Source: Rhizophagus irregularis
Lineage: Eukaryota > Glomeromycota > Glomeromycetes > Glomerales > Glomeraceae
DNA length: 64,000 bases
Reading direction: 5' to 3'
Assembly (NCBI RefSeq): GCF_026210795.1
Contig: NC_089450.1
Coordinates: 2,046,001-2,110,000 of the forward strand
The first letter of the stretch is position 1, and each line of letters opens with the position of its first letter. The notes below the pieces were generated by a model that was not told the origin of the DNA, did no database searches, and worked only from the letters and a program-made list of their open reading frames with translations. Both the position numbers and the translations under genes were made by a program. Positions 33,431-45,409 of this stretch are shown here, in pieces.

Positions 33431-36400
33431 ATGAGGTTGCACACGTTGTCATGAGACGATTGGACAGTAGATCATTGTATGGAAAATATACATGTTACTA
33501 GATGAAGAATAATAACTGTAATGGGTGGGTCATCGATTGTGAATAAATTTTAAAGTATTACAAAACATTCTCAAAACTTGTTAGAATTCTTGATAGATAG
33601 TAAATAAGTCTTTCTATTAAGTATCTTATAATTAAAAAAAATTTTTTTTTTATTCGGCCCCCAACAATTCTAGAATCAGGTTATGCACGGAACTTTAAAT
33701 CATAAATAAAATATTTTTTTTATTTATATTATTTATATTTGATTAAGAATTTAAGAATTGTATTTTTTTGAGTGTAATCGATAAATCTTACCATTTTTAT
33801 TTACTGTATGTTATCTGTGTATATTTAAGATATATTATGAGAAATTTTTAATTTTTGCTTGAAGTTTTCACTTAAAGAGATTGATAAAATTTATCCATCA
33901 ATCTTTTATGAGCCTGATCGAGCTTTTTTTAATCTAAACTATAGATATTTTTTCATAATAAAGACTATATAATATATATTTAATTTATTCGGGTTTTGAT
34001 CAATAGAAAGGATATACTGTACATGTAACTCTAATCCTTGCAAGGATAAATAAAGCTTGATTTTATTGACTATTTTTTTATAATAAAGAATTCAACTGTA
34101 ATCATAGTAGATCAATACTGATATATGAATCAACAGATGAAGATAATCAAATTTTTTTACATTTAAATAAAATCACTTTTATGTTTGGTATCTTTTCTTT
34201 TTGTTTATTCATTTTTTAAATGAATTTACAAGAATGTCTTATCATTTGTCTATTATAGTTTCAAATTTGGTACGGGCTAAATTATTATTTTTTTCGCATT
34301 AAATTTGGAATATAATAAATATAACGTACTTAATGTGTTTGCAAACATATTATCATGCAAAGGGGTTCCAGATGAGTTTCATGTTAAGGAATAAACAGGA
34401 AGAATGCAACTTTGAAACTGGCATTTTTTCGGAAAATTTCCGGTAGTTTTAAAAAAAATTTTCTTATATTGTCAATTAAAAATTAATTTACTCAATTTAT
34501 ATTAAGCTTCAAAATATTTACTAATTCAAAATTGATGATACTTTCCTAATTTGGTAAATTTTTAAATTTTAAATATTCTATATATATTATTCTTTGTCGA
34601 CCTAATATCTCTTATCTGCGATCACGATTATACAGATAAACAGCTAAATGTATTTTATCTACAGAATCACCAAATTATGATAAATAACAAACTACAAATA
34701 ATCTCCGAGGCAGTTTATTAATCGATTTTCTGCTATATCTGCTATATCGTTGTGCAGATAACTATGCAATTAATGTTCCACCTACTTCAATTGGATTTAC
34801 ATATTCATAAATTGTATGTATGACAAAGAATATATCTACTAATAAAAATCCAAGATATTGAATTTTAGGTGCGATTCGTGGTTCATATCACTCGAAAAAA
34901 AGTTATAACGATAAATAACATTTATTTTTATTTTTTTCTTATCAAATTCGAAATAAAAATCTTTCAATATTCTTCACGGTAGCATTTGAAAAATTCACCG
35001 ACAGAACCAACTATTCACCTTAGAACTTCCAAAACATAAATTGTTCTTCACTTGCTCGGGTTATAAAGTTGAGTCGTTCAACTTTGTGAAAGCCTGAAGG
35101 GCAGCTCTGTTGATTAATTGTATATAAAATTTACGTATTACATTTAGTTTATCGCTAGCCATTTTTCTATGCACCGTATACTGTGAGTTACAAATTTCAG
35201 GGTTAACTTTGTAACACCATTAATTGCTATTATGAATAAAATGCTTGTAAAGTAATCAGAAAAATGTTTATATATAATGTCTGGGTAAAAATATATTCTT
35301 TAAATAATAAAATCAATAGAAAATAGAACCATTTTTTCGAGTGAAAGAGGGGGGCGAATACTTATGCATCGGGGACTATGGCCCGCAATATAAAGTGACT
35401 TTTCCTGTAATAAAAATAATAAACTCGGAATAATATATATATATATATATAAAATTGAAACTTACTACTGTAAATAAACCCCTATTCTTTTATTATTGTC
35501 ATACTGAAAAAAACATCTTTTCACTAATACGATTTTTCGTTCGGTTATTACAGTGCCATTACTGAATGAGATTTAGGTTAAATAGAAATAAAATTCAATA
35601 TTATGGTCATTATCTTTTTTTTATAATTAAACCCCGTTTTTTTTTTTTGAAAGAAAAAAGGAAATTTTTTATTTCAAAAACTTCCGAAACTTTTTTTTTT
35701 ATAATATGTGATACCTATATTAAATAACCATTGTTTACATTATTCAAAAAATTTTTTTTAAAGTTTGTAAAGATGAAATTTTTTTTTTTTCGCGTTTAAT
35801 GACTTTGTTTCTTTAGAAATACGAAGAAATTTTTGAAAATCAGTGTGACCGTGTAAAATATTTATCCATGGATTATCATAAGGCCGAAATTTGCAGATAT
35901 TTCATTATATAAATGACAATAAAGTTTTATAACACTGTATATACCGTATTTTTATATATATATATTGCAGTCTTACTGATATAGTATTTTGGCTTTGATT
36001 TATTTAAACTTGTTTCATCAACTTATGAGTATCGGTAATAATTTATCATAAAATTTAAAATAAATATTTTTTTTCGATGATAACAGTTAGTAACGAGAAG
36101 AAAATGGTTAAGTATATTATAAAATAATTACAATCGGAAATTATGATCTTATGTCCGTTGATGTTAATAAAACCAAATTTTTTTCAGATTTACATTTATT
36201 TTTAGTAAATCAATGAACGGAAAAAAAGACAAAATTATTCCGGTTACCTATTTATTTTTTAAAAGACACCTTTTAAAGTTTATCAACAAAGAACAACATC
36301 TAATTTTAGTTAAGAAACAATAAAGACATTTTTAAATTATTGAAGAATCTTGTGCAAATCACTTATTATTTATCGATTTATCGAAGAGATGGCGGATGTT

Positions 36401-36687
36401 TCATTGTTTTTTTTCCTTTTTCGTTATTGTGTATGGCGGATTACGTACAATTTATGTTATTATTATTAACAATACTAGTAGTTTAAATTGTTTTCTGTAC
36501 AAAATACAATGTGATAAGTAACTTTTTTTTCCAGAAAATTCCACCAGGATGTGTTACGACTGTTACGTTGTGACAACTAAACTTCGCCTTAATTCTGCAG
36601 CTAACACAAATTTAGTAATTGTCGAAACAAAATATTATTACTGTAAATACGCAAGAATAAATAAGCAATAGTATGAATTAATTTTAT
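33431..36687. other. Long AT-rich intergenic stretch, no supported gene
   Basis: Contains AnTn tracts (about 33638-33655), a (TA)n run near 35430-35450 and several homopolymers. No reading frame longer than about 60 codons. A small hairpin (AAAGTTGAGTCGTTCAACTTT) lies near 35066. Confidence 0.5.
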
Positions 36688-36892
36688 TAATCCCCTGTCG
36701 CACTAAGTGTCACTCATGATCACCTTCATACTAATTTTTAAAAATTGCGAGTGATTAGCTGAGTTTATAAATGACCGGGAATCTTCGTTTAGTTATTTCC
36801 CGGTCTTATATAGATAGCCGGGAAATTACTAATTTTAGTTTAAAATAGTTAAAATAGTTAATATTTAATGAGTGACACGCTCCAGGGGATTA
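36688..36892. mobile_element. MITE with TA target sites, about 200 bp
   Basis: TA-ATCCCCTG at the left and CAGGGGAT-TA at the right, with further inverted matching of AGTGTCACTCAT / ATGAGTGACAC. The centre has a GACCGGGAA...TTCCCGGTC hairpin. TA flanks suit a Tc1/mariner-derived element. Confidence 0.75.
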
Positions 36893-37718
36893 CCCTATTA
36901 TTTCCAACTCCCCATGAAATAAATAATACTAATATTATTAAATAATTAATAATTTTGCATAAAAAAGTAAAAAACCGCACAAAAAAATCATTTGCCCAAT
37001 AATTAGTTTGCACTCCTAAACTCATTTTAATTATTTTAATTGAAAAACTTCGAGTCTTCTTTTTATAACAATTATACTTATTAACCTAAACAAAATTAAT
37101 AACTTTTCGTTAGAAATGTAAAATCATATGTAATTTTCTTGATCTCAATATTTTAATCACAAGAGAAACCCTTTAAAAAAATTTTCATGTAAAAACTCAA
37201 TGAAATTAGAGTGTTAGATTGTTAATTAAATTAATTAAATTAACGCTTAGTTCGTACAGTCCATCTCTCGCATGTACACCTTCCGTAAATACACGCTCTA
37301 GTTTAATCCTAAACAATATAATTTACTTTCTATAAGTGCGCACACACACTTCACTATATATGTCTATGTCCCAAGAAAGTACACTTATACTAAATAAAGT
37401 TGAATACCGCAACGCGGTCATTTAATTAAATAAAACTATATGTGAATTTTTATCATATTAAACTATAATTAACTATAACCTTATAATAAATTTCTACTTC
37501 TGACAACTTTAAACTCTTCCTATTATTTATGTTCCAAATCCTGCAAAAACATTTATCTCTTTCGTGTAACAGATCGGGTTTCCAAAAAAAAATTGTGTTT
37601 CACGTCTCGAAAATAATAAAGTAATACCTTCGGATATATCTATGTAAAATCGCTCTGTTACAGCATTTTTTTTACTAGGTTATTGTATATTCATTTAATT
37701 TATTATATATATTCTTTC

Positions 37719-37828
37719 CCTATAAAAAAAAAATTCCGGGAAAAACTCCGATAAATGATCATTTTTCTAGTTTTTATTCCAAAGAAACTCAGACACGTGA
37801 TCATCTTTCTGAAAAAATTTTTTATAGG
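37719..37828. mobile_element. CCTATAAAAAA MITE, 110 bp, full-length copy
   Basis: CCTATAAAAAA at the left end and TTTTTTATAGG at the right. The inner ACTCCGATAAATGATCATTT and its approximate inverse form a second inverted pair. This is the best-preserved copy of the family also found in INTS9 intron 6. Confidence 0.8.
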
Positions 37829-38203
37829 ATTTGAATGTTAATTAAATACAAAGTTCTTAAATTTTTAAGATTTCGATGTGAAAACGGTTCAAACCTTTGA
37901 TTAGATAAGATTGGAAAAGAAATTCGTGTTCAAAAAAGAGAACGAAAAAAAAATTTCACGCTTCAAAGATAAAACAATCCCCATCATTTGGAGAAGAACT
38001 CGCATCAAACCTTTCTAGTAGTTGTATACTAGGTAATAAATGAAGTTAAAATAGATTTATTATCATTTATTATTTTATACGCAATTACGTATAATGAAAT
38101 CGACACTTATTGCCATATACTGTAATTTACGTGAAAAAAAAAAATTTCAATAATAAATTTTATATGGGTCCACAAATAGTTTTAATTTAATTAATTAACC
38201 GCT

Positions 38204-38388
38204 CCTATAAAAAATTTTATCCGTTATTTCTGTAAAAATTCCGTAAAAATGAGCCTTTCACGGATCTATTCACGGAAAATGTAAATAATTCGATAAATTC
38301 CGCGATATAAGGTTATTAATTCCGGAAATATGAGCCTTTTACGGAAAAAAGATGGAATATAAAAAACGGATTGACTTTTTTTACAGGG
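38204..38388. mobile_element. CCCTATAAAA/CCCTGTAAAA MITE, second full-length copy
   Basis: Closely matches the element at 22494-22668 along its whole length, including TGAGCCTTTCACGGATC and the end GACTTTTTTTACAGGGG. That right end, a T-run followed by CAG, has the form of a splice acceptor and lies just before the putative exon at 38402. Confidence 0.85.
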
Positions 38389-38401
38389 GCGCTCACTCCA
38401 G

Positions 38402-38848
38402 CGTTGCACGCGTAACTGTATATTGTATAATTATTATTCTTTATTTGTACGTACTGATCATCCCGACCACCTAACTAGCGATTTTATTGAATTTAAGTCA
38501 GATCTAGAAATCATAAGGCATTCATATGAAAATAACATATATGTCTCAAAATATTATGATGATCTGTTTGTAAAAAAAATTGTACACCCGATCATCTATC
38601 TAATTTTAAATTCACTATTGTAAAATAATCCAATGTTCTATTTAAAAAAATATATGTTGCTTAATTTGTTATTTTTTCCCTTATTTCTTTTGTTTAGTTA
38701 ATGAATGATGATGATACAAATATGAGACTTGATACAAACAAACCTTCCAACTTCTACGATACAGAAGATAAACACCAAATAGCATTATACAGTACTTTTC
38801 GTTTTCATATTTATACATATAATTGCAATAAAAAGAAATGTTTTTCAT
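38402..38848 (+). CDS. Partial two-exon gene candidate, 5' end unknown
   Basis: One frame open from about 38402 to 38570 reads TDHPDHLTSDFIEFKSDLEI and NIYVSKYYDDLF, then meets a phase-0 GTAAAA donor. After a 128-bp intron ending in TTCTTTTGTTTAG, a strong pyrimidine-tract acceptor, the next exon (38699-38848) reads LMNDDDTNMRLDTNKPSNFY and ends in TAA after CNKKKCFS. There is no ATG at the start of the first part; the MITE at 38204-38388 lies immediately upstream. I recognise no family. It may be a surviving 3' part of a gene. Without splicing, the first frame continues to a stop at 38623. Confidence 0.3.
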
Positions 38849-39219
38849 AATCAATGTAAGAATTTGTTAAATTTAAAATTGTTATATATTTGAAATATAT
38901 CATGATGATTAAGAAATGAACGTGTAATATTATGTACTTCCTAATTTCTTATGACGTCATTTTTTTAAAAAATACCACGTGATTGTGATTGAACCCGATG
39001 ACTAAAATACTCGCATACTCATCCGTTACCAATGTTGAATTACAAAAGTATTCATATATATAGTAAAAGAATGACATAAGAAGATGATATTTCGGACTTA
39101 ACTATTTAAAATCCCATTTATTTTGAATCACAACTTTTCAAAATCGCGAAATTAATTTATTCTTATTCATTCATCAGTTATTTCATATACGCTGGATATG
39201 TTGCCGCTTTATATAATAT

Positions 39220-39352
39220 GGGACTGATCTAGAAAATCAAGGTAAAAGAATTTTTTGGTTAAACTTTGTATTTTAATCTAGTCATATCAAAAAAGTATAA
39301 TGTAATAAAAATCTCAATTTTGAAAAAATATTCTCTAATCTAGATCAGTCCC
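39220..39352. mobile_element. 133-bp MITE with 14-bp perfect inverted ends
   Basis: GGGACTGATCTAGA at 39220-39233 and its exact reverse complement at 39339-39352. ATAT-containing sequence lies at both sides but the exact target duplication is unclear. Confidence 0.8.
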
Positions 39353-39715
39353 CATATGATGTTTCATACATTTAGAATGGTGAAAAATCGGTAATCATTA
39401 GTAAGTGATATTTGGAAATTATTAGTATGTAGAAAATGCCAAGTTGTCGCTGCATGTTCCAGAGAATGTTTAACGGGATTTACTACGAAATCCCAGAATC
39501 TCATTATAATGCTAACCCATAATCCCGAAAATTCAAAATTCCGACACTCATTATCCCGACACTTAATACCTTCATGAATACAAAAAATTTTAAAAAATAA
39601 TGCCAAGCCACTCCCATAATACTTCGTAATCGTTGTTTTATTAGGAATCACTGGTGATTCAGCCTTAAGTATAGTAGCGATGCCTCACCGAAAACTGCGA
39701 CTTTCACGCCAAATA

Positions 39716-39764
39716 CCCTATAAAAAAGTTCTGGTAAAAACTCAGATAAATGATCATTATAGGG
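39716..39764. mobile_element. CCCTATAAAA-type MITE, 49-bp deletion derivative
   Basis: CCCTATAAAAAAGTTCTGGT through ATAAATGATCATTATAGGG. It keeps both ends of the family of 37719-37828 with most of the middle lost. Confidence 0.7.
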
Positions 39765-42700
39765 AATATTGCAATTATTGATTTTTTTTTAATTAACTAA
39801 AAAAAGAAATTCTGTACTACTAAATAAATTATAGAGATACTATTAGACCCACAGTCTGTGTATATCCCTTCAGATCAAATTATAGATAAAAATAAAACAC
39901 CATCACATGTTGATCAACATTAATTGAAATATTTAAACACCGTCATTTTCGCGTTCGAAATTCAAAAGAAAAAGAATTTTTTTATTATTTCTTTTTATAA
40001 CTTTACAAAAATTAGTTTAATTTTTGAAAGAAGAAACAAATCTCTTTTTAACAACTCAAAAATTACCTTAATAACCCAACGCATTAATCTATCTATAGTT
40101 ATAAATATTTAAAGATACATAATCTTGTTTATCCAATAAGATCTATAATAAAATAAATAAGAATCAGTACTTGTTAATATTATATAGTCATAAAACTTAT
40201 TTACATTTCAAAATAACGTTAAACTTACTGGCAAGAACTTGATGTTATTAATAAATATTTTCACTCAAATAATCCCAGTTGTATCTTTTTCTTCGTTTCC
40301 AGTTTATTAAATAAATAATTTGATCAGTTCCAACTAAATCGAACCAGTGATAATATAAAATAAAAAAACGAAATTTATTTTTCTAACTAATAACTAATTA
40401 TTATAAGTATTATTAAATTCAGTTATTTAAATATTAATAAAAAATTTATTAATTTTTAATAAAAACATTAACAGTTAATCTTCGAAATATTTTTTAAAAA
40501 AATCTTTACATATTAATAAAGATATTTTTAATTGTTACTTGACTTTTGCGACTTATTAATAAAAAAAGGTTAATTTTTTTTTAAAAAAAAAGATATTAAG
40601 TGTTGGTATAATGAGTGTAATGAGTGTCAGGATTTTTAAATTTTCGGTTTTGGGATTCTGATTTCATCGGAAAATCTTTGTTATGTTACACGAAGAAAAT
40701 TTTATCCGTTCCAAAACAACGATTATTTAATCCGTTATTAAAAACATTATAATGAAATAATTGAGGTATCAAAAATGCCGTTTATTTGACTTTAAATTTA
40801 TCATAAAAGGCTTTTTGGAGTGAGAATTTTTTTTTTATTTGGACTACTAGAATTTTACTTTGGTGTCGCTAATAAAAAAAAAAATTTTTTTTTATATGTA
40901 TTATTTTAAAGTCAATAAATTAAAAACGTAATTGCTTTATTCATTCATTCATTTATTCATTCATTCATGAATTTATTTACTTTATTCAGTCACTTTAAAT
41001 AAAAATTATAAATTCAAATGCTTAAATTTAATTCCTTTACGCGATATTTTAATTTAGAATATTATACCATGCTTATACAGTTTTATTACCCCCGAAAAAA
41101 ATGATATAATGACGTGTTCCGATATATTAAATATATTAAAAATAACAAACTGACGAAATCGGTTAAACGATATTGAGTGTGATATATACCTCCGATGTTG
41201 TATAGTATAGTTGACGAAAATCTATACAGTATAGTTTTTTTAGTTTTTTTATACTATACTATACAACATCGGAAGTATATATCATACTCAATAACTATAC
41301 TATCTGACGAAATTAATATTTCATTTTCTTTCAGTTGTTCACATGAAAAAGATCAGTACGTGCATATTGCAGATCTAATCAGTTTTAGATGATGAATTAA
41401 AAATTTAATTTTTAGCCAAGTACCCGATTTGTACAATCAAAAAGAGTTATTATACCTAATGGTAAATGCCAGCATTTTAATTTGTTGTAAATTAATAATT
41501 TAAATTTCTTTCTTTTTTATGTTCGAAAAGAAAAGAATTTTAAATTCATACCGATAAGTGGCGACTATGAACTAAAAGACTAAAAGAAAACATAAACTAT
41601 AGAACATATAATTGATTAAGCGATTCCATTATAAAAATTTTTAATAGTCTTAACCATAAGAGATGGTGCTCATTTAGCGAAAAAAGATTAAAAGTGTTTC
41701 AATATGCGTTATTATCTTTAAAAAGACGACCAAACTTTATATACACGATAAACGTTTATTATGTAAAATAACCGTCACTTTTTTTCTTTCAAAGATTCAC
41801 TTTTTTAAGAATTATTAATTTGTAAGTTGCGCATGACAAAAATTTTATTGTTATAAATTTTATCGTTAATCGGGTTACGTTATTATAACGTCCCGTTACA
41901 TAGATGTAAAATTTGAATGTAATTTTGAATGCGAAATTTCATAGGATTGTGAGACACCACGCTATATCACACTACTTTTGTATATTTATGTCTATTTGAA
42001 ATTTTTTTATTTATAGATTATACGCCAGGTTTTACTTTTTACCATAAATCGTATAAATTAAAAATTAATTATCCCTTAAAAAGTTATTACCACGTTACTC
42101 ACGTAACATATGACTTGTTGACTACGCCAAATTATTAATTAGTGCATAAAATGCCGATGAAATCATGAAGTAAGAATTAAGCAAAATTCCTAACTCATTT
42201 TACAGTGTAATGGTTGTAACTCTAAAATTTAATGGATGGTACGATTTGATAAAATAAAAAAAAATGGGCTGAAATTTTTAGCGTAATATCACGTGCTAAT
42301 TCTAAGTCCCTAATTAAAACCATCCTCTACTATAGAAAAGTAAAAAGTAAAGAGTATTAAAGAAGTCAATTTTAGCTTCTTTCAATGTTTATCTTCGAAA
42401 ATATCTTTGTAAATAAGAAACTACAGAAGAGTAAAAAGAAGTTAGAACAAGATTTTGTTAAGAAAAAAAATAAGAGAAATAGAAATAGAAAAACAAGCTT
42501 ATAAATAAAAAAAAATTTTTTATTATAAGTTTATAACTATTCATACAACTTATAAAATGACCTACCCTAAGTTAGTTGGTGTTGACTATGTTACATGGGT
42601 TAAAACGGGTTTTATATTAAGTTTTTTTTTTGTCTTAGGTAAAAATTTTTGCAGATTCACCTGATATAAAATCCCGTGTATGCTGATCAATTTGACATAA

Positions 42701-43841
42701 TATTTTACTATGTAATTGCGATAAACAAAACAAACTGAATGGGCATATTATTTATCCCCCTTTTCTTAAAATACAAATGTGGGTGCATTATTTAGGATTT
42801 CTTTTGTTAAAACATTGTAAGTTTATTTATCGAGTATTAACTTTCCTTCTTTTTAAATGTTTCTTTTGGTTTAAACACTTCTTTCTTTAGGAATATTTCT
42901 TTTTTTTTGGAGTTGGCATTTTAACTTTTGTGTAGTCACTGTAGTGTTAGTTGTATTGCAATGTTAAAATTTTAGATTTTCGTTTAAATGAAATATTTAA
43001 TAAATTGGTAATCTACAAAAAAAAAATAAAAAAGGAAAATAAACTTTTTGAAGTTCTTTTTTATTTGCAAAATTTAAATTTTGTTAAAATGTTGATAAAA
43101 CATTTTTCGCGAAACGCGCAATAAAAAAAATAAATGTTGCATGTGCTAGCTGTGCCAAGAATCCCTTAAAAGAGGAAAGGCATTTTAAAGTTTTTTTTCC
43201 AAAGAAAATGGACGAAATATTTTAAAGTAATAGCGCAGAAGAAAAAATAAGTGAAACTTACCACATTATTAAAAGAAAATACTAAATTAAAGTATAAGAG
43301 AGGTGCTTTCAAAGATAAGGGGCGTAAGTTTTTTTTAAAATAAAAGGTCAAAAGAGAAAAGAGCGAAAGTTTTGTGTAAAAATAAAGTGAGGTTATATCG
43401 CGCCACTGTCACGTGGAGAATGGAATAAGTAAATAAGTAACGTCGTGTATCGTATCTATCATTGTTGTACGAACTCGGCAGAAATATAAATTCGTCATGT
43501 TCACCTTTTTGTTTAAGATTGTCAACCAGGAGTAAATTTTTATTTGTCAACCGCTAAATTTTGCTCCGGCGAATTACTAGTGTAATTCGAGCCATTATTT
43601 TAAAGATTTAATAATAAATATAATTCAAAGTTTGCAAATTTAAAATTAGTTGTTAATTAAAATTGAAAGCAATAGTTACAAATATTATTCATTACAATGA
43701 TTAAACAAATAAATTAACCATCACAATTAACCAGCAGTGCATGTTTTTGTTACTTTCTCGATTTTCATGAGAATTCTCCAATAGCGCACCTGCTATTGTC
43801 TGATAAAGCAGTATTGCGCCTCAATGGAAGACTTAATCCTT
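39765..43841. other. Long AT-rich intergenic stretch
   Basis: Apart from the inverted repeat at 41171-41293 no gene is supported. Other contents: an (ATTC)n run at about 40940-40970, an AnTn tract near 40870, and CACGTG at 42290 and 43410. A minus-strand frame at 43335-43550 starts at TTG, loses all character in its second half and was not accepted. Confidence 0.4.
41171..41293. repeat. 40-bp inverted repeat, near perfect
   Basis: TATTGAGTGTGATATATACC / TCCGATGTTGTATAGTATAG (41171-41210) is inverted at 41254-41293 with about two mismatches, around a 43-bp loop. Possibly a small mobile element or a stem-loop. Confidence 0.8.
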
Positions 43842-44199
43842 TTATGTGCTACACGACCCTTCATCAACGGCCTTCTTGAGTGCTTCTTTAAAAACACTTG
43901 AAATTTTTCCATATAGATCTCTAATTCGCCTTGCATTTAAATCACCACGAATTTGAAACACAATACCGTTTGTCATGCTACATGATCTCCTTGAGTTGTT
44001 ATAAAGGCTGCAACCATGTTTGGGTTCATCTGCATATAATTATCTTTAAACCAACGAATAGGAACAAGTTTAATGTTAAATTTGGTAAGTTTGGTCATTT
44101 CTTACCAGGATTATCAAAGAAAAAAAGTTCTCTTGATAGACCAAATTCTTCAGGAATATTAATATTATTAAAGGATGGTGGCGAAAATAGTTCGTTCAT
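43842..44199 (-). CDS. Putative two-exon protein, 93 aa, unknown function
   Basis: Exon 1 (44199-44106) begins MNELFSPPSFNNINIPEEFG and ends one base into a codon at a GTAAGA donor. The 76-bp intron ends TATATGCAG. Exon 2 (44029-43842) reads DEPKHGCSLYNNSRRSCSMT, later DLNARRIRDLYGKISSVFKE, and stops at TAA. Donor, acceptor, length and phase all resemble the INTS9 introns. Composition is varied and soluble-looking, with a basic, helical C-terminal third. I do not recognise a family. The two exons lie in different frames, so this gene is invisible to a single-frame scan. A plus-strand frame over the same DNA (43931-44230) lacks such support. Confidence 0.5.
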
Positions 44200-44875
44200 G
44201 TTAAAAATGTTGAAAGAAAAAGGAATTTAATATGGTTTTTACTAAAGGAGTGAAACGAACAAGAAAGAAAGCAGTAAAAAAAAGATCTGATAGATAAACT
44301 ATTTGATCAATAATATTTAACTATTTAATCAATGTGGCACATGGATAAGCGGCTAATGCAAGCCACCCATGTGATCAATTTAAAATATACCTTAAATAAA
44401 TAAATAAATATATAAAAATCCATCAGCCTATTCTTACCACTCCAAGAATAGGATGCTATATAAAACTATCGCTTAACGTGAAATAATTATAGTTACTAGA
44501 AACCCTGGAATAGGTTAACTATATATTCATAAATCACGTGTTATATATGACTAATTTTTTCTTTTAGTTAATTCCGGTCTTGTTTTCATTATAGTTTCGG
44601 TACAATTATTGTTTCATATTTTGTTAAATTATTTTGAATATCTGAGGATTAATTGATATACCTTGTAATCTTTAATATCATATAATATATAATTCCGGAG
44701 TTCTCGAAAAATTTAATGTTTTGTTTTTTTTTGTATGTCAGCCGGTATGTAAAATGCCAGCTAGCTGAGCCGCAGAATATAACAGATAAATTCAAAAAAA
44801 ATAATACTTTATTTAAAAATTATTATATATTACAATTAGTAAGTTACATTGACAAATATCATATGAACAATATCT

Positions 44876-45011
44876 GGGAGCATCCTTAACTTACGCATCA
44901 TGTGTACGATATTAACGTACGCACTGACCGGAGTTAAGTTTAACGCTATCACGTGCAAGTGCATAACTCTGGTAGGATGTACGTAGCACGGTGCGTACGT
45001 TAAGGGACCTC
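44876..45011. mobile_element. hAT-like MITE, first of an adjacent pair
   Basis: 136 bp, ends GGGAGCATCCTTAACTTACG and, inverted, GAGGTCCCTTAACGTACG. Flanked by CAATATCT (44868-44875) and CAATATCA (45012-45019), a 7-of-8 target duplication as expected for hAT. Contains GCTATCACGTGCAAG. Confidence 0.85.
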
Positions 45012-45032
45012 CAATATCAGGATCTCTAAATT

Positions 45033-45185
45033 GGGCGTCCTTAACGTACAGTAGGGGTGTACAATATTAACGTACAAACTGGCCCGAGTTTAGGAGTTAT
45101 GAACTTGCACGTGATAGCGTTAACGTTAACTCCGGCCAGTTCGTACATTAATATCGTACACCCCACTGTACATTAAGGAATCCCC
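45033..45185. mobile_element. hAT-like MITE, second of an adjacent pair, opposite orientation
   Basis: 153 bp with about 50-bp inverted ends (GGGCGTCCTTAACGTACAGT / inverted GGGGATTCCTTAATGTACAG). Flanked by perfect 8-bp target duplications TCTAAATT at 45025-45032 and 45186-45193. It shares GTTAACGCTATCACGTGCAA-type sequence with its neighbour 21 bp away, in inverted orientation. Confidence 0.9.
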
Positions 45186-45409
45186 TCTAAATTTTCCGCT
45201 CCGCAGAAATATTCAATACTTCAAAACTTTAATTCGGGTCAAATTTAGCATTACCGGCCAGAATTAATTAAGTTACATGCAGCCGTTTCAACAAGTAAAA
45301 TAATATGCAAGTAATAACTTGAAGTTCACCCAATCCTAACAATATATATAATACTACACAAGTGGAATTTTGGTCATTTGAGAATAATTTTAATCCCTAT
45401 CGGACCATT

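Noticed and set aside
39364-39651. 95-codon minus-strand frame next to a MITE
   Set aside because: Contains pieces of TCCCGAAAATTC / TCCCGACACTTA repeat-like sequence; no family recognised and no splice support.
43335-43550. 71-codon minus-strand frame
   Set aside because: Starts at TTG, turns into low complexity, and cannot be joined in phase to the spliced gene at 43842-44199.
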